From positions 181,564,911 through 181,628,910 of the forward strand of contig NC_071354.1 of NCBI RefSeq assembly GCF_943734655.1: a stretch of DNA of 64,000 bases, read 5' to 3'. Made by a program: the position numbers and the translations under genes. Source of the stretch: Sabethes cyaneus. Its lineage: Eukaryota; Arthropoda; Insecta; Diptera; Culicidae. The notes below the pieces were generated by a model that searched no databases, was not told where the DNA came from, and was given only the letters and a program-made list of their open reading frames with translations. Of the stretch, positions 22,321 to 35,366 are shown in pieces; the first letter of the stretch is position 1, and each line of letters starts with the position of its first letter.

Positions 22321-23954
22321 TCATACTGTCTGCCTTACATGACTTTTTGCTAGTGCAGATTTTTGTTTCTCTTCTGCTCTTTCAATAGGATGATTTTTTT
22401 TCATGTGTACATAAAGGTTTGCCTTCGAATTCATAGTATGATCGCAAAACTTACAGCAATACAACCGTTCCCCTGTGTGGGTTGCTCTATGTTCCTGAAG
22501 AGAAACTAGGTTGAAATATTTGTCGAGCATGTTGGTTGATATTATTTAATTAGTCGTACCTTCAAATACAGCGCCTGTTTGAATTTTCTTCCGCAAAATT
22601 CACACTCATATTTTTCCTCTACGTGAACTTTACTTTTATGCTTATAAAGCGCTCTTGAGTTTGGATAGTTCTGTTTACAAATACTGCAAATGTGCGACTT
22701 TCCGGCTTCATAATGCACGTACTGCAAATGCTGCTGAAAATTCCGTTCTCCTTTTAACCATTTCTGGCAAATCTGACATTGAAAGCTTTTAGTTTCAATT
22801 CCTTTGTGCGCCAATATATGGCGATCAAAAAATTGCTTATTTAGAAACTCTCGTCCACAAACGTCGCAAATCATTTGTCGATCTGTATTCTGATGTTTAA
22901 AAACAATGTGATTCTTGAGAACGAACTTATTTGCTAACTGTTTGTCGCAATGTGGACACTTAACCTTTTCGTGGTATTTCGTGGTGTGTGCTCGAAGCGT
23001 GTATTGCTTATCAAATCCGAGACCGCAAGTATCACACCTAAATGCCGTTTCGCCTTCACTGCCATGAACAGTCTGCTGATGCTGGGTAAAGTATTCTTTG
23101 TTTTTGTAACTTTTATTGCACAATTTGCAACGAAATGCATCTGGATCCTGGTGCAGTGCTATATGATTAATCATGCTGCTTTTAACATATATCTTTTTTC
23201 CGCAACACACAACATAACCCGAGGTGTCATGTTGTTTTCGAAAATGAGCCTTCAGCGTGACTACATTGGCAAAGCTCTCCCCACACATATCGCAATTCAT
23301 CTGAAAGAAACTATTTATCGTTTCATTTTCTTGTTCGCGTTCTTTCTTTGAACGGACGGTGTTTTTTCTTGTTTTTTCAGCAACTTTTCTACATTTTCGT
23401 TCTGATTTTTGAGTTCTAGGTCTTTTGGACGAGCGATCTGACGTATTTAGTGTTTCATCTGGTTCGTCCGGCGAACATACACTTTCTACGCTTTTTTCGC
23501 TCAACTTGTCCACTTCAGGAGCCGTTTCGTCAATCCAATCATCAGAAACATCGAATTTCGTTTCCGCCAGCATTATTGCTTCAATTTGTTGCTCATCTTT
23601 CAAGTCTACAATTAATTTTGTTTCTTCCAGCGCTGCTTGGTCAACCTTCTTTTCTCCACTTAACTCAACCATTAACTTTTCTTGATTGAGACGGACCTTT
23701 TCAGAATACTGAAAGAATTCAGATACAGTGTACGCACAGCTTTGACAAACGGCTGTAGGAAATCCATCCATTATTTCAATCTGCAATGATAAATAGCAAA
23801 CCTGTATAATGATAATCAACGATTAGTTAGAACTTACTGCAAAATGAAACACTTTGCTAATTTGCTTTTGCAGTTCTTCGGATGTAATTGAACAGAAATT
23901 TTCGGCAAACAGATCCAGGCAAAGTCGGCACCCTTCTTTGGATGTAGGCTCCAT
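22321..23954 (-). CDS. ZG2: ZAD and C2H2 zinc-finger protein, grauzone-like
   Basis: Three exons: 23838-23954 (39 codons), 22560-23780 (407 codons) and 22321-22494 (57 codons plus stop), about 503 residues. All junctions are phase 0. The ZAD pairs are CRLCL (exon 1) and VCQSC (exon 2). The linker has acidic clusters and a basic segment rich in Lys/Arg. Ten fingers follow, with the usual adjacent-Cys second finger (VVCCGKKIY). The last intron (22495-22559) cuts finger 9 after QALYLK, and exon 3 resumes EHRATHTGE. Reading through that intron gives only five more residues (VRLIK) before a stop, so retention would drop finger 10 and the second half of finger 9. Likely a nuclear sequence-specific regulator; target unknown. 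Confidence 0.9.
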
Positions 23955-24899
23955 TTTACCAATTATTTTTTCCACATTCGAAGTTCTAAGCACAAGTCTA
24001 TATACACAATTAATATCAAAACAGTTTCTTCATATAGCTTATAAGTTTTAACCATATAAAAAAAATTCTCGGTTTTGCTTATTTTCCTTGGCCAAAAACA
24101 GAATGCGTAAGTAGCACCGTAAACACCATCCATCTACCACCCAGAGCATAATCGCACTGTGATGCTTGTATTTGCGTTGACGTTGACATGACAGCACACA
24201 ACGTTACTGATAAGAGCAACATTTCAAAAGGGCCTAAGTGTTAAAAGTTGCAAAGTGAGATGGGTGAGCTTGTGAGTGTAATCTTGGGTGAGATCGAAAC
24301 GGAGTACAATCAGTACAACAGGTACAACGTACAACAATATACCCCAGTGAATGTGACTACGGTAATAGTTCATACGCAATTCACTTCTCTCCATAAATAA
24401 CCATGAAAATAAAACAATAAATAATACCCCCATATAGCCCTAGTAGCGCTGGAGACTGACCAAATGGTAATAAATATTACCAAAATTTTAATTAAAAATT
24501 ATCCTGTTCAAATCCCATGTGGACAGAATACCATTTTCAAGGCAACCCCTTCCTCACCATCTGTTGGCAACAATGGACTTTAGTTCAACACACACACCTC
24601 CCCTGTTTGACCATGTGGACATTTCTATATGTCCTCGAAAGCTATGCTAGAAACACTAGGAATATCATTTAATTACATGATATACCTACTCTCGACCTAC
24701 TTATCCTGGTGCGATGTCCTTTAGGATCTCATCTGTTTAATAATGCTCCGTTAACAAACTCGGTTCATGGCTGTCCGTCTTCAATTCATTGAGTGTCCCA
24801 CACTTTTCAGGTCTTGCTCCACTTGGTCTGATCGTCTAGCCCGCTGCGCATCTCTGCGTCGGTACCAACCGGGTGCAAGGCAAAAACTAGTTTTGAGGG
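23955..24899. other. Intergenic upstream of ZG2
   Basis: This includes the ZG2 promoter side. A short palindrome, ggtaataaatattacc, is near 24465. No gene was recognised. Confidence 0.35.
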
Positions 24900-26765
24900 G
24901 TTGCATTCTCACAACATGTCCCGCCTATTGTAACCTTTAACCTTTGGCAACTTTCTGGATACTGGGTTCGCCGAAGAGCTGCGCCGGCCCGAAGAGCTCG
25001 TATACCCCGCCAAATATGGTCCTAAGACGACTACCGGTCTTATGACCATTTTGTACATGGTGACAACGAATCTATTTGCTAGCGGCGCATAGACGACACA
25101 TAGACTCACGTTCATCCGACAAGGTCCCTGCGACTGTTGATGGCTGCTTTATCGTTATCCCAGCAGTCCTCTAGAGGGGCTTCGTTTAACTCTCCCTCAA
25201 CCGGCAGCGCTGCCCACAATCCACATTCTGAGCCACATGAAACTTCATTTGAGCTTTAACAACAAATCATTCATTTATCAACCAATGATTACGGTCTGAG
25301 GCTCATACACTTCGCCGCAGCCAGCGGAATGGTCATCTGTAGCGCCCACTTTCCACGTCTGAATATTCGGCAACACAGCTCGAGGCATCCAAATGGGGAC
25401 AATAGCTCCCGTATCGATCATGTCCTGATCGACGGCCGGAAGTCATCGGAAGTCTTTTCGGAAGTCATCGATGTACGGTATTTGTGGGGATCAGATATCG
25501 ACTTCATCGTGTGTAAGATTCGCGCAAGGTTGTCGATAGCGACGGAGGCTCCCATTGAGGCATTGAGGACGCTGCGTTTCAGCACCCAACGACTGATGGA
25601 AGATGGCGTGGCAGCCAAATACCCCTAAAAGCTTGATCAACGAATTACAGAACAGCAGGGAGAAAGGAAAGCCTGTGGAGGATCATGGTGCCATTGAAAC
25701 AACTGCACGACACACGGAAGATGGCGTAACAGCTGCGATAAGCCAGCACCGACACACGGAGTTTCTACAAAACGGCGAAGAACGGGAATTTTGCCATGCC
25801 TGCGCTGTACAATGATAGTACTGGCACCCGGCTTACTGACAAAACGGTATGAGGGACGCTTCCAGACGCTGTTAAATGGAGAGGTGAACACGAAGATCAG
25901 CAGTGAGTAATTAGTGAGCTAAAAATGGCAAGACTGGTGGGAAGGACGGTATCCCGGCTAAATTTCTAAAATCAGGGAGAGAACGGCTGTACGAAGGAGT
26001 ACGGAGGAGTGGTTGTATGGTCTCATTTGCCCTTCTTTTAAAAAAGAACATCGACTCGACTGTACAAACTATCGAGGCGTGACATTGCTCAATTCTGCCT
26101 ATAAGGTACTTTTTCGCATCCTATTCGACAGACTGAGACCATGAGCAGACTCTTTTGTCGGAGAATACCGAGCTGGTTTTCGTGAGAGTCACTCCACGAC
26201 GGATCCGATGTTTACCCTGCGTCAGTTACTAGACAAGTTCGGGAGTACAACTTGCGGACTCATCCTCTATTTGTGGACTTGAAGGCGGCGTAAGGTTCAG
26301 TCAAACGAAGTGAGCTGTCGCAGATAATGCTAGAACATGGTTTCTCGACGAAACCAATTAAGCTGATTCATGCGACACTAGACTGGACCAAAATTATACG
26401 TCAGTGAAGACCTGAGCCGCTTTCGTGACGTTGAATAAACTGAAACAAGAAAATGCACTCTCTAACCTACAAGAGTGCCTTATAAAGGTACAATACGAAG
26501 GGCGAATGTGGAAAGGAAGGAGACGAATCATCACGAAAGCAGCGAGATTAAGACTCACCATTAACACAAAAAAAATCAAAACATATTACTGGCGAAGACC
26601 GCGAAGGTCCAAATGGTGTTGGTGCTCAGGTGGAATTAGATGGAGAACGATGTGAAGTAGTGGAGGAGTGCGTATACCTTGGTACGCTCGTGACATGTGC
26701 TAACGATGTAACCCGCGAAGCAAAACGACGAATTGCAGCCGCGAATCATAGATTTAATTTACTGA
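24900..26765 (+). mobile_element. Degenerate RTE-like copy
   Basis: From about 25270 the plus strand shows, in several frames, the endonuclease end (HPNGDNSSRIDHVLIDGR), then CTNYRGVTLLNSAYKVLF (26065), FVGEYRAGFRESHSTTDPMF (26155) and YTLVRS-type sequence to about 26760. It is the same subfamily as the copy at 52123-55469. Stops are common and motif C is lost. The stretch 24900-25115 has a short minus-strand frame with an IRPVVVLG motif that may be a separate scrap. Confidence 0.65.
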
Positions 26766-27634
26766 TATAGTGAAAGTGGGCCGGGTACGCGACCAACGGT
26801 ACGATGCCCAATAAGAGTAACGCTTGCTTCATTTCGAATTGGAACAAACGTTTCAAAAAAAACTTGCTTCGTAAATGATTTCGTAAATTTTAAACTGTTT
26901 TGAATAAAGATCGTTTGGAATAAAATGGTCTGTTTCACAATTTTAAAGTAAGTTTGCATGCTTAATCATACAAAAAAATCTCTGATTGAAGCATTGGATA
27001 TTTGAAATGAAAAACCGTCAGAAGACTATTTCTCACCTGAGATTTGTTCACTCTTATATTCTTCCATGAAACTCCAACTTAAGTTTCTTTTAACTGTATT
27101 ATTAGCTTCCATTTATAGTCTGAACTCTCTAAGATCCTATAGTCAAGATTTTCAATCATTAAGATCGTTTTTGTTCAGACAGTTGGGCATAATTCGCGGT
27201 AGTTTGAATGAAATATGAAAAAATCGTATGTTCGAATACTCTTAGAATTGATCTAGCGGTCATATGCTGAGCTGTATAGGATCCTAGATTTCCAATCGTT
27301 AAAACCATTTTTATGATGTTGCCCGTTAAAAGGCTGGCTAACAAACTTTATGTGTTGAACCTTTTAGTTGCTTCTGTTATCGTTGTTCCTTGAGTAGGAA
27401 CTAGTTTCGCTTTGCATTATAATGTGGGTCATCAAAAGTCACTATTATAACGTGGACGACTGTTTAGCCATATTATTGAAATCTCTCATGCGATTTCAGA
27501 AGCATAATAGCTTCACCTGTACGCACCAAAGTCTTGCGATTACCGGCATAAATTTCATTATGAAGGTCTTCCCACGTATGGTTTCCCAAAAAAGGATCGA
27601 TACTTTCCATGCTGGCACGAGGCTACTTAATAAT
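26766..27634. other. Intergenic 3' of ZG3
   Basis: AT-rich. Two similar segments (ctaagatcctatagtcaag near 27129 and tataggatcctagatttcc near 27275) suggest an old diverged repeat. No gene was recognised. Confidence 0.35.
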
Positions 27635-29258
27635 TTACGACTTTGGAATCCTTGCCTCCGCATCCAATCGTCTTTTTTCGGCCCATTCTACCGGATGCAC
27701 CTTTTTCACGTGCGTGTAAAGATTTGACTTCTTTTTTGACGTTCTTTCACAATAATCACATGTATAGAGAACTTCACCTGTGTGGACCGCCCTGTGTTCC
27801 TGAAACCATTCAAAATATTTAACAAAGAAAAGTTTATAAATCAGTTTATAAAAGATTCCTACTTTTAATGCAATAGGCTGATTAAACTTTCGATCACAAA
27901 ATTCGCAGGCAAATTTTCTTTCCGCGTGCACACGACGTTTGTGCTTTTGCAAGGCCCGGTAGTTTGCTACCTTTCGGTTACAAATATCGCAGAAGAACGT
28001 TTGAGACTTTTCGTAGTGCGAATGCTGCATGTGCTCTTGCAGGCCACGTTCCCCTTTAAGCCAGCTAAGACAAATTTGACACTGGAATTTCTTGACCGGG
28101 TCAATTCCCATGTGCTCTTGTATGTGACGTTCGAAAAAAATTTTACTCAAAAATTCTCGTCCACAAGTGTCACAAATCATTCGCCGATCTTTATCACTGT
28201 GCAAATTGGTAATGTGAACTTTTAAACTAAACGCCCCTTTTAACAGTTTCTTACAGTGCGGACAGGGAACTTTTTCGTGGGTTTGTAAATGCGCATCTAA
28301 TTTTTGCTGTTTTGCGAATGATAATTTACAGTGAACACACTTGTATTGGCGAACCTTTCCTATGGCATGTGAATTAGCCATGTGATTTCTCATATAATCT
28401 TTCGTTTTGAAATTTTTTTGGCAGACTTCGCATTGAAATGCAGTGGGATTTTTGTGGAACGTTAAGTGTTCGAATAAATAACGTCGGGCGAACAGTTTCT
28501 TCTTACAGCACACAATATAACCAGCTTTGTCGTGAACCATCTGAAAATGCTCTTGCAAGGCAAGAAAGTTCTTTGCAAAATCTCCACATATGTCGCACAC
28601 CATTTTGAAGTACTCTTCGATCTGCTGGTCCATTTGTTCTAGTTTCTCTTTCGTTGGCTTATTCCATTTTTTCGAATTTGCATCCAAATCCAGACAGCCA
28701 TGCTTAGCAGTTTTTTTAATCCCTTGCCTTTTTAATTTACTTGGCTTCTCATCCGATGAGTTTGACGCTGCAGAACACACCTCGTCATCACTATTCTCTT
28801 CATTATCTGCATCATCTTCATCCTTAGAATAAGGATTACTGGTATCATTGTCGGTGCCAGTTATTTGCTGATGCTCAATCTCCGTAAGTTCATCTTTTGG
28901 TTCGACTTTTATCATAAGATTTTCCTGATTTATCCTCACTTGTTCCGAGTATAGAAAGAAATCAGTAATAGTATTCCAACAGGCTTTACATATCGTGTTC
29001 GAGCATTCGTCCTTTTGTTCAATCTGCGTTCAAGTAAGAATAGAAAATGGTTACTTTTATTGTAAATTACCTTATCACTGCAAAAAAGTTCTCTACGTTC
29101 AACCGAACCGAAAAGCCGGAGGTAAGACTTGATTTGGAACTCACGGGAAAATTAAAAACCATGTCTAACTTTTCCTTGAACTCTGGATTATTCAGCGAAC
29201 AAAATTTTTCGGCCACTGGATCCAGACACAGTCGGCAACCAGCGTCAATCGTTTCCAT
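27635..29258 (-). CDS. ZG3: ZAD and C2H2 zinc-finger protein, grauzone-like
   Basis: Three exons: 29145-29258 (38 codons), 27863-29023 (387 codons) and 27635-27799 (54 codons plus stop), about 479 residues. The ZAD pairs are CRLCL and ICKAC. The linker is very acidic (DEDDADNEENSDDE) and then Lys-rich. Ten fingers follow, the second being the adjacent-Cys type (IVCCKKKLF). The last intron, 27800-27862, is 63 nt, a multiple of three with no stop, so the unspliced message would also encode a full-length protein with 21 extra residues in finger 9. Finger 9 helix: NQPIALKEH. Divergent from ZG4, with 2.4 kb between the two starts. Confidence 0.9.
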
Positions 29259-29489
29259 GTTTCGTCACGTTAAAATTTTTCACCAGCTTTAAATACCGAA
29301 AGAGTTTAAGTTTTTGTGTTGTTGCTTCATAAAATTTATGAATGTTAGATTTTGTTTAGTATCCAACAAAAATCAACACCGGAAAGAAGAAGCGTATTGT
29401 TTTGTACTCAGACTCAGACGTCAAACTGCTCGAACACTGACACAAAAGCACTTTTTGGAATCATTCAATCGGGATCGAGTTTTCCTAGG

Positions 29490-30250
29490 AGTTTTCTATG
29501 AGCGAGAATGCCGGAGACCGAGCCGGAGACAGAGGGCGATGAACGAGGAACCCCGATTTTGAGTAGTGAAAAGCGCCAAAAGGGGGACAAAAATCGTGAA
29601 GAATTAGAATAGCTATTCCGAGCTAAAGACAAGCGCAACTTTAACGAGAAGGTAAATCAAACTCGTAAGGGCTACACACCGAAACCTAGCATGTATAGGA
29701 ACGAGGGACGGAATCTAATCACAAACGAGCGCGAGGTGGTCGACAGGTGAAAGCAGTTCTTCGATGACTTTGATACCACAGCCAGGAGCTTTGCGACGGC
29801 GGAGGCAATCTACGCCAGACTTGATGAAGAGTCTATAGGAGAATTGGACTAAAAATAAAAGCGTCGAAGACCAAATACATGAAAGAAAGAGGCTCAAAGG
29901 AAACAAACGCTTGCCTCCCGCGGACGGTAACCATTGATCAGCGGCTTCAAGTGGGAAATTGGGCCTACTTTGCTCTTCGTAAAACGCTACGATTAAGCAT
30001 ACTCCTTCGTATGAAGCTGACGATGTACAAACCCCATATTTCACCCAGTAGTTCTTTATGGACTTGAAGCCGGCACTAGGAACAGGGAGGCTCACCGTGC
30101 AAGATGGCTCGACCAGGTCGAAAGGGATTTACGAGTTGTAAGAAGACGGAAATTGAGTAGCCAAAGATCGAGTTGAATGGAAACGACTACTTGAAACAGC
30201 ACAAGAAAGCTCGGCTCTAGACTGCTGACGACGATGCCGACATTGATAAC
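29490..30250 (+). mobile_element. Degenerate RTE-like fragment
   Basis: The plus strand shows pieces of an RTE-like protein with a large internal deletion: a pre-RT region near 29560-29740, an ARSFATAEAIYARL block near 29785, a TLASRGR-like block near 29910, and a C-terminal DQVERDLRVVRR and RVEWKRLLETAQES block near 30110-30220. Stops are frequent. Confidence 0.6.
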
Positions 30251-30389
30251 AGGCCGTGTAACAGGCTTTATTTTTAGTGTGAAATCCAATGTTCATTTTT
30301 GAAAAGTTAGGTTCCATGTCTGACGCTACAAAAATCTACGCAAATTTAATAATATTTATTTATTTTGTCAACCGATGTAGACTAGTATA

Positions 30390-31460
30390 ATATACACAAT
30401 TTTCTCATTAAAAAGCTTTATAATTAAATGAAGATGCACATCTTCTTTTGTATCGTTCGCTACGCGTTATGATTCCGTGTTGACTGAAAGTAATGTTTAA
30501 GTCTATGCCGAGACATTGTAAAGTCAATGGTTTCGCAGTATTGATTGTACGAGGCTATCATACAATTTAATGGACCGAATTTTGCATAATTTGTGCGATA
30601 ATGGCTTATGGCAAATAAATTTCGATTACGTAGTTGCCGAGTAGGTGTATAAAAGTTCAGTTTTGATAAAAGTGTTGCTGAGTAAATATGCTGCGAAACG
30701 ATATCGTTTACAAATAAGACCATTGCATATTTACGACGCTCTTTTAATGATTGTATATTTATAAGCATGCAGCGTGCTTCGTATGATGGAAGAGGAAATG
30801 TTGTCCAACCTAATTTACGAAGGGCATATAAGAGAAATTGTTTTTGTACTGATTCCATTCTCTCTTTGTGCGTGCTGGAAAAAGGTGACCATACAATGTT
30901 GCAGTATTCCAGTATTGACCTCACATAGGCAATGTATAATGTTTTGATTGTGTATGGATGGATCCAAAAAAATTTAGCTAAAATGTTTAATGAAACCTAG
31001 CATGTTATTTGCCTTGTGTATTATTGCGTTATAATGGTCGATAAAATTTTGCTCGGAGTCTAAGATAATTCCCAAATCCCTAACTTTTTCACATTTTTCT
31101 ACTGTTTGATTTCCTAATCTGATTGAGACTTCTGGTGTAGTTCTTTTCCTGGTAAATGAAATAAGACTGCATTTTTTTACATTAAATTCTAATAGGCTTT
31201 TTTTACACAATGTGTAGAATATGTGTATTTCATTCTGGAATACATTGATGTCTTCTTCATTTCTTACTTCCAAAAAGAGCTTCATGTCATCGGCATGTAT
31301 TAGCACTTTAAGTTTCTTGAGAATGAAGGAAATGTCGTTTACATATACGGTAACTTCCCGAGACAAAATATCGTAGAAGCAAAAACAGACAAAATATCGT
31401 AGCGATTTGTATACACTTTGGCAGTTCGATTGATACAGTGTGCTACCTGCTACCACTATG
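30390..31460 (-). mobile_element. Jockey/CR1-like non-LTR fragment, 5' truncated
   Basis: The minus strand encodes the region from reverse transcriptase motif C (VLIHADDMKLFLEV, about 31290) through the thumb (FNVKKCSLISFTRKR) to the C-terminus (ILEYCNIVWSPF, then RHRLKHYFQ). One break at about 30960 separates the two frames. The 3' end is A-rich (aaataaataaatatt near 30345-30365, reverse). No RNase H is seen. Confidence 0.6.
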
Positions 31461-31691
31461 CTACCTCATTGCCATACTTTAGGATTTTGGTTTTCGAGCA
31501 GCAGAAGGAAATCTCATAAAATATTTGGCATTTCTGATGCTGTTATCGTCAATAGGGCGGAGCAAGGGGAGGAGCCACGAAACTTTTAGAAAGAATATAA
31601 ACATAACAATTATAAAATAAAAGGTACGGTATTTAACACACATTTTAATTGTTATTATAAAAAATTTCACTAAAAGTTTTATTACAGAGAA
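31461..31691. promoter_or_regulatory. Presumed ZG4 upstream region
   Basis: About 230 bp separate the retroelement remnant from the ZG4 ATG. No TATA box or binding site could be defined with confidence. Confidence 0.25.
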
Positions 31692-33764
31692 ATGGAAACA
31701 GTTGCTGGTGAATGCAGGTTCTGCTTGGATCGGCTATCAGACAGCAAACAATCTATCGAACATCCCCAAATAAAGCAACAGATAAAAGCTGTATTTCGGT
31801 TTTCGGTTAGTAAACAAACTGCTTTGCATACATCACTTTAGGTATAATAAGATACATTTTACAGGTTGAGCCCAGAATTGGATATCCTTCGGATATTTGT
31901 CAACAATGTTCATGCACTATAGCGGATATTTATGACTACACAAAAAAAGTTGAACAAAATCAAAACAAACTTTATGATAGACTTGGTGAAAGTCAAAATT
32001 TTATTCCTAATCCTCACTTTATAGCCGTTAAACATGAACCTGTAGAGCAATGGGAGGCATTGGTGGAAAGCAATGAGTTAAGCGGGGAAGAAACCGAAAA
32101 AGTAAAAACGGAACTGCCTAATGCAATACAAACAGAAACCAGCGCTGAAGAGTCTACAGATGAAGAGCCTCCGGACAAGTCTCGGAAAGTATTATCTAAT
32201 GAGATAAGTGAGCACTTATACAAGACGAAGCGTAATCAGACCAAACGAAAAAGCCTCGAAGATTGTTTATCACAAGAAGTGCTAAAGCAGGAAAACTTTC
32301 AAATAGAAGAATTTTTTTCTTTAAATTGTGATGTATGCGGTGAGTGTCCATCAGACCTAGCTGCACTGAAAATGCATTTTCGGAAAAATCATCATAAATC
32401 GGCCTACATTATATGTCACTGCGAGAAAAGACTTACTACACGGAGGCGAAGTTTGCTACATCACATGGCATGGCACAAAAATCCAAATGTTTTCCGGTGT
32501 GAGTTCTGTAACAGATGTTATAAAACCAAGGAATCTTTAACAGTCCATCAGGCGAAATCTCATGAAATAGGAAAAGGGGGTCTGTTCAAGTGCGACCAAT
32601 GTACGCGAAGATTCATGAAGGAAAGTACTCTAGAAACTCATAAATTGACTCATAAAAAAGTTCAATGTATGCAGTGCGATGCAATGTTAGCTAACAAAGA
32701 GTGCCTTAAGGCACATATTGTAAATAAACATAGTGCAAAGGATCGAAGAATGATTTGTGATACATGCGGTCAAGAGTTTTTGGACAAAATTTCGTTTGAG
32801 CGCCACACTATGAGACACATGGGCATCGAGGTATTGAAAAAGGTTCAGTGCCAAATTTGTCAACAGTGGATCAAAGGAGAACGAGGACTACGGTTGCATA
32901 TGTTCAGCTTACACTACGAAGGTGAACAAACGTGCGATATTTGCCAACGCAAATACCCAAACAGTCGGACTTTGCGCAACCATAAAAGAACTGTACACAT
33001 CGATGGAAAATTCGAATGCGATTTTTGTGAGAAAAAATTCAAACAGTCAATCAGCTTGAAGGTAACTTCCACGCTCTGAAGGATTTTGTTGTTGTAACAG
33101 GGATACCTCGATATAAGATATTCATTGCCTTCTCCATTTCACACCGCTCTTATTTCTGGTTTTCTTTTATCATAATGTTAGGGTAGCATGTCTTGATCAG
33201 TTCTGTTTGTAAAATGTTCTGATCGATAGGCTATATAACAACTATTTAAACCTTGTATTCGCAAGTAAGGTTTTGCAGCAAACTAGGAGCACTCCCAAAT
33301 TCTTAAGCTTTAGTAGGTTGTTATATATTCCGATTCACATTAGAGGCGGTTTTCAGGATCGGTACAGTTTTACTTTGAACTACGATGTTTCACAATTAAA
33401 ATCATTTGTCCAAAAAATGTCTTATATCGAGGTAAAAACCGTCTTGACGGGAAATGAGCAGTCATTTTTTGTCGGAAAACAATAAAACTGCTTTTGAAAT
33501 GAACAAAAGCAATGACGACTCATTTCACCTCAAACCAAATTGTCTTATAGCGAAGTCAAGGTAGGTCCCTATATAATTCTAATTTAATTTCCATGGTAGG
33601 AACACCGGGCCACCCACACAGGTGAGGTCTTATATTCTTGTGAATACTGCAGCAAAGGCACAAATTCCAAATCGAACTTGTATGTTCACATCAAGAAATC
33701 TCATCCTGTGGAATGGGCGGAGAAACGGCAAAAAATATCTGAAAATGATAACATTCCGGCGTAA
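31692..33764 (+). CDS. ZG4: ZAD and C2H2 zinc-finger protein, grauzone-like
   Basis: Three exons: 31692-31805 (38 codons), 31865-33061 (399 codons) and 33600-33764 (54 codons plus stop), about 491 residues. The ZAD pairs are CRFCL and ICQQC. Ten fingers follow. The second is atypical even for this family, reading IICHCEKRL, so it regains a Cys-x-Cys spacing. The last intron is 538 bp, much larger than the 57-65 nt seen in paralogues, because a mariner-like element sits in it (about 33097-33575). Reading into the intron gives VTSTL and a stop. A polyadenylation signal, aataaa, is near 33803. Likely a nuclear DNA-binding regulator; target unknown. Confidence 0.9.
33097..33575. mobile_element. 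Tc1/mariner-like non-autonomous element in the ZG4 intron
   Basis: The left end reads acagggatacctcgatataa, a common mariner-type terminal motif. The right end is an imperfect inverted counterpart (tcttatagcgaagtcaagg, then taggtccctata). A further copy of tgtcttatatcgaggt is inside at 33418. The flanks are TA-rich but the exact TA duplication is uncertain. No transposase frame. Confidence 0.5.
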
Positions 33765-34555
33765 TTTTTATTGCGAAAAATTAAATTTGTATGATGATGC
33801 AAAATAAATACTAAACAAAAGTATGATTCGACTCATGCACCTTCCAGCATTGGACAAAAGGTAGGAGTCAAAATGACTACTTGTCAAGCATAGCTACCAA
33901 TACCCCCCCCCCTTCCTTTCCGCTCTTCCTCTCGTTCCAAAAAATTTTCATTTCTTTCCCCTACCGTCCCTTCATCAATTGTAGAACCATGGTTTCAAAA
34001 AAATATTAAAAGTATGATTGTTTAACAATTACCCGAAAATACCCTACTATTTTACCTGACTCAATGCGAATATACGTCTTATTGAAATAAAACGTAACCA
34101 TACGTTTTATTCGTTTAAGCCTAGTATCCACACAGAATCCCTGCTCGGGAGCATGGTTATTTTTAACCAAGTTTTGAGAGCCAATGAGATATGCCAGAGG
34201 TGAGGAAAGAGCTTCGATGTGCTTCACTGATTTTTCCTGGATTTTTTTTTTCATCGATGTATGGATGTTATTCAACCCGAAATGAAACGAGATAAATGTT
34301 ATCCATCAAATAGGAGCAAATGAACACAAAAAATTCATCCAATTCCAACCTGGACTGAATAAATAAATTCGCTGTTATAGAAACATATCTTCATCCTCAC
34401 CTTATATATGCTCTCATTGAGTAAAACAACTATCAATCTGTCAAATATGAAATGGTTCGCATTCTGAACTGATTTTAACCACTCGAGGAGAAATAACCTT
34501 CGAACTGTCAAATTTTAACTAAAAAGTTAAAAATTTCGTGAAATGGTTCACAGCC
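33765..34555. other. Intergenic 3' of ZG4, with a diverged foldback copy
   Basis: It contains an 11-bp C run at about 33905. At 34308-34375 there is a copy of the family seen at 19846-19966 (aggagcaaatgaacacaaaa, then gaataaataaattcg). No gene was recognised. Confidence 0.45.
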
Positions 34556-34748
34556 GAGGGGCAAGACACTGTCGAAAATATATTACTTTTCCCTATGGAA
34601 ATATTTTTCCAACCTTAATATATTGACCTTTCCCACCCATAATATAACCGAAAGCCCTATAAAGTTACATTTATTTATACATTTATAGGGTTTTAATAGA
34701 GCCTAATATATTAATATTATGATAATATTATGAAGTGTCTTGCCCCTC
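34556..34748. mobile_element. 193-bp MITE with 10-bp flanking repeat
   Basis: The terminal inverted repeats are gaggggcaagacact (34556-34570) and its reverse complement at 34734-34748. The sequence gttcacagcc flanks it at 34546-34555 and 34749-34758. The interior is AT-rich. A 9-10 bp duplication suggests Mutator-like; if two of those bases belong to the ends, an 8-bp hAT duplication is possible. Confidence 0.75.
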
Positions 34749-35150
34749 GTTCACAGCCTAAAAATAACGTACTTAAACGTTATATTTCAAATGCCAGTAG
34801 TACGCAATAATTATATTGTGAAACTGAATTGTTATTTATGCAACTTTTTACAGTTTAAGGTGAAATTGATTCTGTAAATTTCAAAAGCACTTTTTTTATT
34901 TGAAACAAAAATTCCGTACATGAAAATATATTCGCTGTGTTCAGATTGGCAAGGAGAATGCAGCGAATATATTTTTAAAAACAAAACCCTTGTTTTGGAC
35001 CCGAAAACTGCTTCCGAAATTGGGATTTTCGACGAAAAGTTACTGACTGCTAATTTCCCGTTAACACAGTTCAGAAAACCATTAAACGACTGGTTCTGCA
35101 CGGTTTAATTCTTCATTTCAAAATTTCGCGAATCTTAGCATCACTGACTA

Positions 35151-35366
35151 CAGTCAGTCCACAATCATGGGTCACACACAATTATGGGTCATTTTAGCAT
35201 TTTCTGCCGATTAATGCGTGATTACTATGCTAATTGATTGATGAAATTGTTACTCATAAGCAGCATTAACAATTTGATCAATCATTAGGTGATATTCAAT
35301 CAGAAATTAGTAGCTGAAGCTAAAATAATCCACAATTAAGCGTGGCCCATGATTGTGGACTGACTG
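35151..35366. mobile_element. 216-bp Tc1/mariner-type MITE
   Basis: 25-bp terminal inverted repeats with one mismatch start cagtcagtccacaatcatgg at both ends and are flanked by TA (35149-35150 and 35367-35368). TA target use and a CAGT start fit the Tc1/mariner/pogo group. No transposase. Confidence 0.8.

Noticed and set aside
22950..23351. Plus-strand frame of 133 codons opposite ZG2, and similar ones opposite other ZG genes (for example 62026-62415)
   Set aside because: Antisense shadows of finger arrays and acidic linkers; no domains or splice logic of their own.
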